Assembly (NCBI RefSeq): GCF_036924535.1
Contig: NZ_JAZHRT010000001.1
Coordinates: forward strand, 9,290,501-9,354,500
Origin: Bradyrhizobium sp. AZCC 2262
Lineage (GTDB): Bacteria; Pseudomonadota; Alphaproteobacteria; Rhizobiales; Xanthobacteraceae
Length of the DNA stretch: 64,000 nt
Direction: 5' to 3'
Under the pieces are notes generated by a model. That model saw nothing but the letters and a program-made list of their open reading frames with translations. It ran no database searches and was not told the DNA's origin. Below are positions 1 through 7,632 of the stretch, in pieces. The first letter of the stretch is position 1. The number at the start of each line of letters is the position of its first letter. Made by a program: the position numbers and the translations under genes.

Positions 1-558
1 ATGCGGTTGTCGAGCTACAGGCTACTCGGCCGCATCGCCGGGCTCTATGTCGACTTCATGCGTTCGCTGCCGCTGGTGCTGGTGATCTTCTGGTTCTACT
101 TCCTGGTCCCCTATATCGGGCAATGGTTGACCGGCGCGTCGCGGCCGATCCGCGTCGGCGCGTTCACCTCTACGCTTGTCACCTTCATCATGTTCGAGGC
201 GGCGTATTTCTCCGAAATCATGCGCGCGGGCATCCAGTCGATCTCAAGGGGACAGCCCGCGGCGGCAAGCGCGCTTGGCCTGACCTATGCTCAGTCCATG
301 CGCTACATCGTGCTGCCGCAGGCATTCCGCAACATGCTGCCGGTGCTGCTGACGCAGACCATCGTGCTGTTCCAGGACACTTCGCTGGTCTACGTGCTGT
401 CGATCCCGGATTTCCTCGGCGCCGCCAGCAAGGTGGCGCAGCGCGACGGGCGGCTGGTCGAGATGTATCTGTTCGCCGCCGCGGTCTATTTCGTGATTTC
501 CTGTTTCGCGTCCTATGGCGTCCGGCGCCTGCAGGCGCGCATTGCTATTGTTCGCTAG
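1..558 (+). CDS. Polar amino-acid ABC transporter permease (5' partial)
   Basis: Inner-membrane permease of the HisM/GltK family, which forms the channel of a polar amino-acid importer. The frame is open from the first base of the window. The first visible residues already match the middle of the first membrane domain, and about 40 residues usual for this roughly 220-residue family are missing, so the true start lies upstream. Hydrophobic segments are visible near residues 20-40, 55-70 and 155-178. The cytoplasmic EAA loop that docks on the ATPase is clear around residues 75-105 (EIMRAGI, then [16 protein letters not shown]). The ATPase gene starts 9 bp after the stop, so they are one operon. 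Substrate cannot be read from the sequence. Confidence 0.9.
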   Translation: MRLSSYRLLGRIAGLYVDFMRSLPLVLVIFWFYFLVPYIGQWLTGASRPIRVGAFTSTLVTFIMFEAAYFSEIMRAGIQSISRGQPAAASALGLTYAQSMRYIVLPQAFRNMLPVLLTQTIVLFQDTSLVYVLSIPDFLGAASKVAQRDGRLVEMYLFAAAVYFVISCFASYGVRRLQARIAIVR

Positions 559-567
559 CGAGGGCGT

Positions 568-1299
568 ATGATCGAAATCAGCCACGTCAATAAATGGTAC
601 GGACCGACATTCCAGGTGTTGAAGGACTGCACCACCAGCGTCGCCAAGGGCGAAGTCGTGGTGGTGTGCGGCCCGTCGGGCTCGGGCAAGTCGACGCTGA
701 TCAAATGCGTCAACGCGCTGGAGCCGTTCCAGGAAGGCCAGGTCATCCTCGACGGCATCAAGGTCAACGATCCCAAGACTGATTTGCCAAAGCTGCGCGC
801 CCGCGTCGGAATGGTGTTCCAGCATTTCGAGCTGTTCCCGCATCTGCGGATCATCGAGAATCTGTGCCTGGCGCAGGAGAAGGTGCTGGGACGCTCGCAC
901 GACGCAGCGATGGCCAAGGGCGAGAAACTGCTCGAGCGCGTCGGGTTGACGGTGCACGCGAACAAATACCCGGCCGAACTGTCCGGCGGGCAGCAGCAGC
1001 GCGTGGCGATTGCGCGCGCACTGGCGATGGACCCGATCGCGATGCTGTTCGACGAGCCGACCTCGGCGCTCGATCCCGAGATGATCAGCGAGGTGCTCGA
1101 CGTCATGGTCGATCTTGCCCATGAGGGCATGACGATGATGGTCGTCACCCACGAAATGGGTTTTGCCAGCAAGGTCGCCAATCGCGTGATCTTCATGGAC
1201 AAGGGCGAGATCGTCGAGGATGCGCTGAAAACCGATTTCTTCGGCAGTCCGCGCAGCGAGCGCGCGCAGAAATTCCTGTCGAAGATTCTGTCGCATTAA
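568..1299 (+). CDS. Polar amino-acid ABC transporter ATP-binding protein
   Basis: Cytoplasmic ATPase (243 aa, normal for the GlnQ/HisP/GltL family) that drives the importer whose permease lies just upstream. Walker A is GPSGSGKST near residue 32, the ABC signature LSGGQQQR near residue 137, Walker [15 protein letters not shown] near residue 155, and the switch histidine lies in VVTHEMGF. All catalytic motifs are intact. The start is the ATG 9 bp after the permease stop. It is the last transporter gene; an 85-bp palindromic repeat follows at once. The substrate is probably glutamate, aspartate or a similar amino acid, but nothing in the ATPase decides this. Confidence 0.95.
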   Translation: MIEISHVNKWYGPTFQVLKDCTTSVAKGEVVVVCGPSGSGKSTLIKCVNALEPFQEGQVILDGIKVNDPKTDLPKLRARVGMVFQHFELFPHLRIIENLCLAQEKVLGRSHDAAMAKGEKLLERVGLTVHANKYPAELSGGQQQRVAIARALAMDPIAMLFDEPTSALDPEMISEVLDVMVDLAHEGMTMMVVTHEMGFASKVANRVIFMDKGEIVEDALKTDFFGSPRSERAQKFLSKILSH

Positions 1300-1305
1300 C
1301 GCCCG

Positions 1306-1390
1306 CCGTCATTCCGGGGCGATGCGAAGCATCGAACCCGGAATCTCGAGATTCCGGGTTCGCCTCTTCGAGGCGCCCCGGAATGACGGT
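1306..1390. repeat. 85-bp palindromic repeat, copy A
   Basis: The ends CCGTCATTCCGG and CCGGAATGACGG pair with each other. Inside are three further hairpins: GATGCGAAGCATC, a perfect palindrome CCCGGAATCT/AGATTCCGGG, and CGCCTC-TTC-GAGGCG. A near-identical copy lies at 37192-37275, with the last hairpin changed to TGGCCC-TTC-GGGCCA. It sits directly behind the ABC ATPase stop and could form a stable RNA structure at the operon end. This type of dispersed palindrome is common in Bradyrhizobium. Confidence 0.9.
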
Positions 1391-1464
1391 CTGAAGCTGT
1401 CCACGTTAACAACTTGCGTATAGGAATGCCGCCACCGGCTTCGCTACCTCCAGGAGACTCTACT

Positions 1465-2322
1465 TTGGAACAAATCGCTTACGTCAATGGTTCGTTCGTG
1501 CCCATGGCTGACGCCAAGGTCTCGGTTCTCGACCGTGGATTCCTGTTTGCCGACGGCATCTATGAGGTTGCCGCCGTGCTGGACGGCAAATTGATCGACA
1601 ACGCCTCGCATCTGGCGCGGCTGGAGCGTTCGGTCGGTGAGATCCAGCTGGCGCTGCCGGAAACGATCGCGCGCATTGAGGAGATCCAGAAGGAGCTGGT
1701 CAAGCGCAACAATCTCGTCAATGGCATGGTCTATCTAGAAGTGACGCGTGGCGCCGATACCGGGCGCGACTTTGCGTTTCCCAAGGGCGTCAAGCCGACG
1801 CTGATCATGTTCACCTCGACCAAGGACATCGTCAATGCACCGTCGGCCAAGACCGGCATCAATGTGATCACGGTGCCTGATCTTCGCTGGACCCGGCGCG
1901 ACATCAAGAGCGTGGCGCTGTTGGCGCAGGTACTTGCAAAGCAGGCCGCGGCCGAGGCGGGCGCCGGCGAGGCCTGGATGATCGAGGACGGCAAGGTGAC
2001 CGAGGGCGGCTCGTCGTCATGCTTCATCCTGACCCAGGACGACGTCATCGTGACCCGGCAGAATGGCAGCGCGATCCTGCCGGGCTGCACCCGCAAGGCG
2101 GTGGTCGCCTTGGCGGAAGAGCGCCAGCTCCGTGTCGAGGAGCGGGCGTTTTCGGTCGAGGAAGCGCTGGCGGCCAAGGAAGCTTTCATCACCAGCGCCA
2201 CGGTCTTCGTGCAGGCGGTGGTGTCGATCGACGGCAAGAAGGTTGCCGACGGCAAGCCCGGTCCGATGACCAACCGGCTGCGCGAGATCTATGTCGAGTT
2301 CGCCAAGGCGACGGCGGTGTAA
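1465..2322 (+). CDS. dat: D-amino-acid aminotransferase (class IV PLP enzyme)
   Basis: Fold-type IV PLP aminotransferase that moves the amino group between D-amino acids and 2-oxo acids. The N-terminus IAYVNGSFVP, followed by SVLDRGFLFADGIYEV, is typical of Dat. The Schiff-base lysine is in RRDIKSVALL, and the phosphate-binding segment is EGGSSSCFI. I chose the TTG at 1465 because AGGAG lies 8 bp upstream (1452-1456) and the family homology starts there; an upstream ATG at 1414 would add 17 unrelated residues. At 285 aa it has the normal family length. It follows the amino-acid importer in the same direction but a repeat separates them. Branched-chain aminotransferase (IlvE) is the main alternative. 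Confidence 0.85.
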   Translation: MEQIAYVNGSFVPMADAKVSVLDRGFLFADGIYEVAAVLDGKLIDNASHLARLERSVGEIQLALPETIARIEEIQKELVKRNNLVNGMVYLEVTRGADTGRDFAFPKGVKPTLIMFTSTKDIVNAPSAKTGINVITVPDLRWTRRDIKSVALLAQVLAKQAAAEAGAGEAWMIEDGKVTEGGSSSCFILTQDDVIVTRQNGSAILPGCTRKAVVALAEERQLRVEERAFSVEEALAAKEAFITSATVFVQAVVSIDGKKVADGKPGPMTNRLREIYVEFAKATAV

Positions 2323-2335
2323 GCCCCAAGATGTC

Positions 2336-2425
2336 GTCGCCCGGCTCGCCGCCTCCGCTAAAGCTGCGGCGAGCCAAGAACGGAAAAGCCCCGGCGAAGC
2401 CTTGGCGTAGACGGGACCGGGCGAC
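2336..2425. repeat. Imperfect palindromic repeat
   Basis: The outer arms GTCGCCCGG and CCGGGCGAC pair perfectly around a roughly 70-bp GC-rich interior that contains a smaller hairpin (GCCGC / GCGGC). It lies 13 bp behind the aminotransferase stop and may serve as its transcript end. No gene is visible here. Confidence 0.6.
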
Positions 2426-2476
2426 TCAGTATTCCAGAGACGTCCGTGCTTGAACCGAGAAGCCGCGGCGTACTGG

Positions 2477-2534
2477 ATGCCCCGCCGGAGCCTGTCATCG
2501 GGCTCGCCGAAGGCGAGACCCGGTGGCGGGGCAT
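2477..2534. repeat. Small palindromic repeat
   Basis: Perfect arms ATGCCCCGCC (2477-2486) and GGCGGGGCAT (2525-2534) enclose an inner hairpin CTCGCC-GAA-GGCGAG. It lies between the convergent aminotransferase and cupin genes, where a bidirectional stem could end both transcripts. Confidence 0.65.
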
Positions 2535-2579
2535 GACTCGGTAGAGTGTGGCGCGCGCTCTTAGCGACCGCGCGACTCC

Positions 2580-2993
2580 TCATTTCTTCTCGAACGTCGT
2601 CAGTTGCGCGCCATCATCGGCGACGAAGATCGCGAGCAGGCTTGCCGGCTCCGTCGTGCTGGCATTCTCGCTGACGAGATGCTCGCTGCCGGGCGGCTCG
2701 AAGAACGCCTCGCCAGCCTTGTAGACCTTGGCCGGTCCGGTCGCGGAGTTCTCCGAGCGGATCTGGCCCGTCAGCACATAGGCCATCACGCTGCCGGCGT
2801 GATGATGGCTGACCGACTTGCCGCCGGGGGCATAGTTCACCAGCACGGTGGTCACGCTCTTGCCGGGGACGTTCGGCAGCTTTTCCGAACGCACGGGCGT
2901 CACCTTGTCGCCTTCGGCATGCGCGGCCGGCGTGCCGCCCGCGACCAGCGCGAGCAGGGCCGTTGCCGCAATGCCGTGAATCGATCGCGTCAT
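2580..2993 (-). CDS. Secreted cupin-domain protein
   Basis: A 137-aa protein with an N-terminal signal peptide (hydrophobic ALLALVAGG followed by an AHA cleavage region near residue 27) and one cupin barrel. The cupin metal motif appears as SHHHAGSVMAYVLTG near residue 65 and the second motif as AFFEPPGSEHL near residue 95, so metal binding is plausible. Its role and substrate are unknown. It lies 18 bp downstream of the AhpD-like gene on the same strand and is probably co-transcribed with it. Confidence 0.85.
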   Translation of the reverse strand: MTRSIHGIAATALLALVAGGTPAAHAEGDKVTPVRSEKLPNVPGKSVTTVLVNYAPGGKSVSHHHAGSVMAYVLTGQIRSENSATGPAKVYKAGEAFFEPPGSEHLVSENASTTEPASLLAIFVADDGAQLTTFEKK

Positions 2994-3011
2994 GGCGTCC
3001 TCCCCTGTTGT

Positions 3012-3473
3012 TTACGCCACCGCAGCCTTGGCCTTCACGGGATGCACCGCGCGGAAGGCGATGGCGAGCCTGTTCCAGGCATTGATCGCCCCGATCAGCA
3101 TGGTCAGGTTGACGGTCTCGGCTTCCGAGAAGTGGGCGCGCACGTCTTCGTAGAGATTGTCAGGCGCGTGGGTTTCGGCGATCAGCGTCAATGCCTCGGT
3201 CCACGCCAAAGCGGCGCGTTCGCGGTCGGTATAGAGCGGTGACTCGTGCCAGGCGTTCAGCAAGTAAAGCCGCTGTTCGGTCTCGCCCTGCTTGCGGGCA
3301 TCCTGGGTGTGCATGTTGATGCAGAAGGCGCAGCCGTTGATCTGCGAAGCGCGCGTCTTGACCAGCTCGATCAGCGATTTTTCGAGGCCGGAGGCCTGGA
3401 TCTGTTCCTCGAGCGCGACGAGTGCCTTGATGGTGTCGGGGGCAGCCTGATAGTAGTTCATGCGGGGTTTCAT
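3012..3473 (-). CDS. Carboxymuconolactone decarboxylase / AhpD-like protein
   Basis: A 153-aa member of the AhpD/CMD fold family. The peroxidase-type motif CAFCINMHTQDAR near residue 48 contains the redox CxxC pair and the following histidine, pointing to thiol-dependent peroxidase or alkylhydroperoxidase activity rather than lactone decarboxylation. The start ATG is preceded by AGGAG (complement of 3479-3485). The GGATAATCC sequence at 3499-3507, upstream of the start, matches one arm of the sites found at the neighbouring efflux locus, but the second arm is absent. The secreted cupin gene follows downstream. Confidence 0.85.
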   Translation of the reverse strand: MKPRMNYYQAAPDTIKALVALEEQIQASGLEKSLIELVKTRASQINGCAFCINMHTQDARKQGETEQRLYLLNAWHESPLYTDRERAALAWTEALTLIAETHAPDNLYEDVRAHFSEAETVNLTMLIGAINAWNRLAIAFRAVHPVKAKAAVA

Positions 3474-3509
3474 GGTCGTTCTCCTCTTGGTTTGACGTGG
3501 ATAATCCTA

Positions 3510-3612
3510 GAGCGTTTTCAAGCGAAGTGGACACCGGTTCGCGTCAAGAAAACGCGTCAAAAAATGAATCTAGAGCCCGGTTCTGATTCAATCAGAACCG
3601 AAAAGGCTCTAG
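3510..3612. repeat. Composite AGCGTTTTC-type repeat with hairpin
   Basis: Begins AGAGCGTTTTCAAGCGAAG, with the partner GAAAACGCG further on (3511-3559). A nested hairpin follows at 3571-3611: outer TAGAGCC / GGCTCTA and inner GGTTCTGAT / ATCAGAACC. The hairpin contains the stop codon of the efflux transporter gene (3609-3611). A related first half recurs at 38378-38432 and a shorter form at 53099-53153. Confidence 0.8.
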
Positions 3613-5225
3613 TGAGCGCCGCCGCTGGCAAGCGTATTCGGCTTCTTCAGCAACAGCACGGCGATCAGCGCGACGATCAACGCGGCGCCGAGCAGATAGA
3701 AGGTGTCGCTGAAAGCCAGGATGAAAGCCTGTTTTTGCACGATCTTTCCGATGGCGATGATGGCGCGGTGAGTGGCTTCGGCGTGATCGACGACGCCGTG
3801 GTTCACGAAATATTGTGTCAGCTGCTCGATCCGCACGCGGGTGGCCTGCTCCAGCAGGGAGACCGACTGCATCAGCACGTTGGAGTGATATTGCTCGCGC
3901 TTGGTCAACAGGGTCTGCAGCAGGGCGATGCCGACGGCGCCGCCGAGATTGCGCGTCATGTTGAACAGGCCGGAAGCCGAACCGGCGTTCTCCGGCTCGA
4001 TGCCTGATGTCGCGACCGCCGACAGCGGCGCCATCACCAGCGCCTGGCCGAGCGCGCGGACGATGTTCGGCCAGAACAGCTGGTCGGTGGCGTAATCGTT
4101 GGTCATGCAGATGTTCATGAAGTTGGAGGCGGCGAACAAGGCGAAGCCGATGCCGATGATGATGCGTGCGTCGAAGCGCTGCATCAGGCGCGGCACCAGC
4201 GGGATCAGCAGGAGCTGCGGCAGCCCGGTCCAGGCCAGCACCATGCCGATCTGCTCGGCATTGTAACCCTGGATGCGTGACAGATAGACCGGCAGGATGA
4301 ACACCGAACCATAGAGCGCGATGCCGAGCAGGAAATTGGCAAGCAGGCCGAAGCCGAAATTTCGGCGCGCCAGCAGGCTTAGATTGATCAGAGGCTTCTT
4401 CGCGGTGAACTCGATCACGACGAAGGCCGTCAGTGCAATCGCAGCGATGACAGACAGCTTGACGATGAAGGGCGAGCCGAACCAGTCGTCCTTGTTGCCT
4501 TCTTCCAGCACAGTCTGCAGCGCCGACAGCCCGATCGCCATGGTGGCGATACCCGCCCAGTCGCCCTCCGCGAGCTGCGACAGGTTCATCGGCTTGGCTT
4601 CCAGCGCGTAGTAGAGCATGCCGACCATGACTGCGCCGGGCACCAGATTAACATAGAAGATGTACTCCCAGCCCCAGTTCTCGGTCAGATAGCCGCCGAT
4701 GGTCGGGCCGATCGCGGGCGCGAAGGTCGCCGAGAGCGCAAATAGCGCAAGGCCGATCGGCTGCTTCGCCTTCGGCAGCAGCGTGATGATCAGCGTGAAC
4801 GCCATCGGGATCAGCACGCCGCCGGTAAACCCCTGCACCGCGCGCAATACGATCATCTGCGGCAGATTCTGCGCAAAGGCACAGGCCACCGAAAGCAGCA
4901 GGAACAGCACGGCGTTGGTCAGGAGATATTTGCGGATCGAGAACACCTGGGCGAGCCAGGCGCTTAGCGGGATCACCACGATCTCGGCGATCAAATAGGA
5001 GGTCGAGATCCAGCCGCCATCATCGATGCCGGCGCCGATCGCGCCCTGGATGTCGGCAAGCGAGGCGTTGACGATCTGGATGTTGAGCACCGCCATGAAA
5101 GCGCCGAGCGTCGCGCCGATCACCGCGATCCAGGTTTTGGCAGGGATGGCCTGCGCTGCGGCGCCCTTGGCTTGCGGGATGTCGGCGGAGGAAGCGGCGT
5201 TGAGGGTAGGCTGCAGCGCGGTCAT
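3609..5225 (-). CDS. emrB: DHA2-family MFS multidrug efflux transporter (EmrB-like)
   Basis: A 538-aa inner-membrane drug:H+ antiporter of the 14-helix DHA2 family, which works with a periplasmic adaptor of the HlyD/EmrA type. Hydrophobic helices run through the whole length. The first helix region reads IAVIGATLGAFMAVLNIQIVNASLADIQGA, and the family motif C type GGVLIPMAFTLI is present. I chose ATG 5225 because an AAGAGGAG sequence lies 6 bp upstream; the ATG 24 bp earlier lacks such a site. The adaptor gene ends 37 bp upstream, so both form an operon. One copy of the candidate operator precedes it. The substrate is unknown. Confidence 0.92.
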   Translation of the reverse strand: MTALQPTLNAASSADIPQAKGAAAQAIPAKTWIAVIGATLGAFMAVLNIQIVNASLADIQGAIGAGIDDGGWISTSYLIAEIVVIPLSAWLAQVFSIRKYLLTNAVLFLLLSVACAFAQNLPQMIVLRAVQGFTGGVLIPMAFTLIITLLPKAKQPIGLALFALSATFAPAIGPTIGGYLTENWGWEYIFYVNLVPGAVMVGMLYYALEAKPMNLSQLAEGDWAGIATMAIGLSALQTVLEEGNKDDWFGSPFIVKLSVIAAIALTAFVVIEFTAKKPLINLSLLARRNFGFGLLANFLLGIALYGSVFILPVYLSRIQGYNAEQIGMVLAWTGLPQLLLIPLVPRLMQRFDARIIIGIGFALFAASNFMNICMTNDYATDQLFWPNIVRALGQALVMAPLSAVATSGIEPENAGSASGLFNMTRNLGGAVGIALLQTLLTKREQYHSNVLMQSVSLLEQATRVRIEQLTQYFVNHGVVDHAEATHRAIIAIGKIVQKQAFILAFSDTFYLLGAALIVALIAVLLLKKPNTLASGGAH

Positions 5226-5262
5226 CACGGACTCCTCTTGCTCAGGCAAAATGGAGGATGCA

Positions 5263-6498
5263 TTAGGCGGTCGGTCTCGATAATCCCGGAAGGTGTGAAA
5301 GGATTGTCCAGCGGGGATTGATAGTCTTCAGCGGACATGAGCCGCCGTTCGGGCGGCGGGTGAGGGCGGTGTCCGAGGTCACCCGGGCCGGGGTCTCGCG
5401 CTTGGCCAAAACGGTTGCCTTGGTATTGACGGTCGGCACCGCCGACATGCCCGGCCGCAGCAGGCCCTTCAGGCGCTGGTCGTCCAGCACGATCTTCACC
5501 GGCACGCGCTGCACGATCTTGGTGAAATTGCCGGTGGCGTTGTCCGGCGGCAGCAGCGCGAATTCGAGACCGCTGGCCGGCGACAGGCTGTCGACATGGC
5601 CGCGTAGTTTGGTGCCGTGGAAACTGTCGATCTCGATCTCGACCGGCTGGCCGTTGCGGACGTGCGTGAGCTGCGTCTCCTTGAAGTTCGCAACCACGTA
5701 AACCGCATCCAGCGGCACAATCGCCATCAATTGCGTGCCGGCCTGCACATACTGTCCGACCCGGAGCGAACGCGCGCCAACCGTACCCTCCACCGGCGCC
5801 TTGATCTGCGTATAGGAGAGATTGAGCGCCGCCTGGCTCTCGACTGCGCGGGCGCGATCGACCTGCGCCACCGCCTTGGCGCGCTCGGTGGTGAGCACGT
5901 CGACCTTGCTCCGGGCGGCGGAGAGGCCAGACTTCGCATGCTGCAATTGCGCGGTGCCGGTGCGCTGTGCCGCGTCCGTTTGCTGAGCGCGCTGCACCGT
6001 GCCGGAGCCGGTCTTCATCAGCCCGTCGTAGCGGGCCTGTTCTTCCTGCGCGAATTTGAGATTGGCTTCAGCGGCGGCGACATCAGCCGCGGCCTGCTCG
6101 ATGATCGGCTGCTGCAAGGCGAGTTGCGCATCGAGATTGCGGACCGCGGCCTCGGATGCGGCGACGTCGGCATTGGCCTGCGCCAGCGCGGCCTTGAAGT
6201 CGCGGCTGTCGATCTCGGCCAATAACTGCCCGGCCTTGACCGGCTGGTTGTCGCCGACCAGGACCTGCGCGATGTAGCCGGACACCTTTGGCGAGATGAT
6301 CGTGGAATCCGCCTTCACATAGGCGTCATCGGTCGATTCCAGGTAGCGGCCGGTGGCGAGATAGTCGTAGCCGAAATGGCCGATACCGGCGACGCCCAGC
6401 GCAACCGCGAGCCCCAGCGCGGCGCGCTTGACCGCCTTGCGGGACGGGCGAAGGCTGATTTTTTCTTTGGTGTCAGAGACATAGGACGTGATCGACAT
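5263..6498 (-). CDS. emrA: HlyD/EmrA-family efflux adaptor
   Basis: A 411-aa membrane-fusion protein linking the EmrB-like pump to an outer-membrane channel. It has a short cytoplasmic N-terminus, one membrane anchor around residues 25-45 (ALGLAVALGVAGIGHFGYDYLA), a lipoyl/barrel half beginning STDDAYVKADSTIISPKVSGYI, a long alpha-helical hairpin (about 95-200), the second half KAPVEGTVGARSLRVGQYV, and a beta-barrel domain. I took ATG 6498 because GAGGA lies just upstream and the anchor follows; the open frame extends further upstream but without family features. The last 35 or so residues look like a non-conserved tail and overlap one copy of the candidate operator. It is divergent from the LysR gene. 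Confidence 0.9.
   Translation of the reverse strand: MSITSYVSDTKEKISLRPSRKAVKRAALGLAVALGVAGIGHFGYDYLATGRYLESTDDAYVKADSTIISPKVSGYIAQVLVGDNQPVKAGQLLAEIDSRDFKAALAQANADVAASEAAVRNLDAQLALQQPIIEQAAADVAAAEANLKFAQEEQARYDGLMKTGSGTVQRAQQTDAAQRTGTAQLQHAKSGLSAARSKVDVLTTERAKAVAQVDRARAVESQAALNLSYTQIKAPVEGTVGARSLRVGQYVQAGTQLMAIVPLDAVYVVANFKETQLTHVRNGQPVEIEIDSFHGTKLRGHVDSLSPASGLEFALLPPDNATGNFTKIVQRVPVKIVLDDQRLKGLLRPGMSAVPTVNTKATVLAKRETPARVTSDTALTRRPNGGSCPLKTINPRWTILSHLPGLSRPTA
5280..5307. promoter_or_regulatory. Candidate regulator site 1 (emrA end / emrB upstream)
   Basis: ATAATCC - 14 bp - GGATTGT, an inverted repeat with one mismatch between the arms. The same arrangement (ATAATCC - 14 bp - GCATTAT) is at 6581-6608 in the divergent promoter, and both copies share the 13-mer GATAATCCCGGAA. 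It lies 55-82 bp upstream of the emrB start, inside the last codons of emrA. Confidence 0.5.
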
Positions 6499-6580
6499 GG
6501 CATCCTCGGTTACGGCTCGGGTGCGTCCTTTGCGGAGCGCCCCGGGTACGCCACCAAGATGCAATGTCGGCTCCGGTGTG

Positions 6581-6608
6581 ATAATCCCGGAAAAAATGGA
6601 AGCATTAT
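6581..6608. promoter_or_regulatory. Candidate LysR operator (site 2, divergent promoter)
   Basis: ATAATCC - 14 bp - GCATTAT, arms with one mismatch, between the divergent emrA and LysR genes. It ends 31 bp before the LysR start and begins 83 bp before the emrA start, a usual place for a LysR-type autoregulatory operator. The spacing and left arm match site 1 at 5280-5307. Confidence 0.6.
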
Positions 6609-6639
6609 CAAGTGAGAGCAAACAATCGGAGGCTTCCCG

Positions 6640-7551
6640 ATGGACCGGCTGACCAGCCTGACGGCTTTTGTCCGGGTGGTGGATAGCGGCGGGTTTTCCG
6701 CCGCCGGGCGCCGCCTCAACATGTCCACGACCATGGTGAGCAACCATGTGCAGGCGCTCGAAGACCGGCTCGGCGCCCGGTTGCTCAACCGGACCACACG
6801 GAAGGTCAGCCTCACCGAGGTGGGCCGCGCCTATTACGACCGCTGTGTCCAGATCCTCGCCGACATCGAGCAGGCCGACGACATCGCCGGCGCGCTGCAG
6901 TCGACGCCGCGCGGCACGCTGCGCGTCTACACCCATACCCACACCGTGCCGTTCGTCGCGCCCGTCGTCGCCGACTTCCTGAAATCCTATCCGGACACCA
7001 GGGTCGACCTCTCGATGGGTGAGCGGAATGTCGACATGATCGACGAAGGCTTTGACGTCGCGGTGCGGCTGGTGCCGCCACCGGACTCAAGCCTGATCGT
7101 GCGCAGCCTGGCCACCTGGCGGCACGTGCTGTGCTGCTCGCACGACTATCTCGAACAGCACGGCCGCGTGCAGCAGCTCGCCGAGCTTTCGGAGCACGAT
7201 TGCATCCGCCACGCGAATTATCCGTATCAGGACGAGTGGCGGTTTGTTGACCGCAAGGGCCAGCCTGCTTCGGTAAAGGTTTCCGGGCGGCTGGTCACCA
7301 ACAGCGGAGAGGCATTGCGTATGGCGGCGCTGCAAGGCATGGGCATCAGCCTGGCCGCCGGATTCATGGTCCACGACGATCTCGCGGCCGGGCGGCTGGT
7401 GCGGCTGTTGCCGGAATACCGGCCGGTCGAACTTTCCATGAATGCGGTCTATCCGCATCGCCATCATCTCTCGGCGAAGGTGCGGACCTTCATCGACATG
7501 CTGGTGCACCACAGCGGCGAACAGCAGAAGCGGATCAATCCATATTCGTGA
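6640..7551 (+). CDS. LysR-family transcriptional regulator (efflux locus)
   Basis: A 303-aa DNA-binding regulator. The winged helix is at residues 1-60 (MDRLTSLTAFVRVVDSGGFSAAGRRLNMSTTMVSNHVQALEDRLG), followed by a linker helix and a periplasmic-binding-protein-like effector domain from about residue 90. GGAGG lies 6 bp before the ATG. Divergent orientation to emrAB and the shared operator candidates suggest that it controls the efflux pair and itself. The inducer is unknown. No abnormal features. Confidence 0.92.
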   Translation: MDRLTSLTAFVRVVDSGGFSAAGRRLNMSTTMVSNHVQALEDRLGARLLNRTTRKVSLTEVGRAYYDRCVQILADIEQADDIAGALQSTPRGTLRVYTHTHTVPFVAPVVADFLKSYPDTRVDLSMGERNVDMIDEGFDVAVRLVPPPDSSLIVRSLATWRHVLCCSHDYLEQHGRVQQLAELSEHDCIRHANYPYQDEWRFVDRKGQPASVKVSGRLVTNSGEALRMAALQGMGISLAAGFMVHDDLAAGRLVRLLPEYRPVELSMNAVYPHRHHLSAKVRTFIDMLVHHSGEQQKRINPYS

Positions 7552-7632
7552 TGCTACTATCCGCAGGTGGATGACATGATACGGCCGTGGGCAGGATGCT
7601 ATGGTTTTTGCGAGTTCAGGCAGGGAAGCGTA

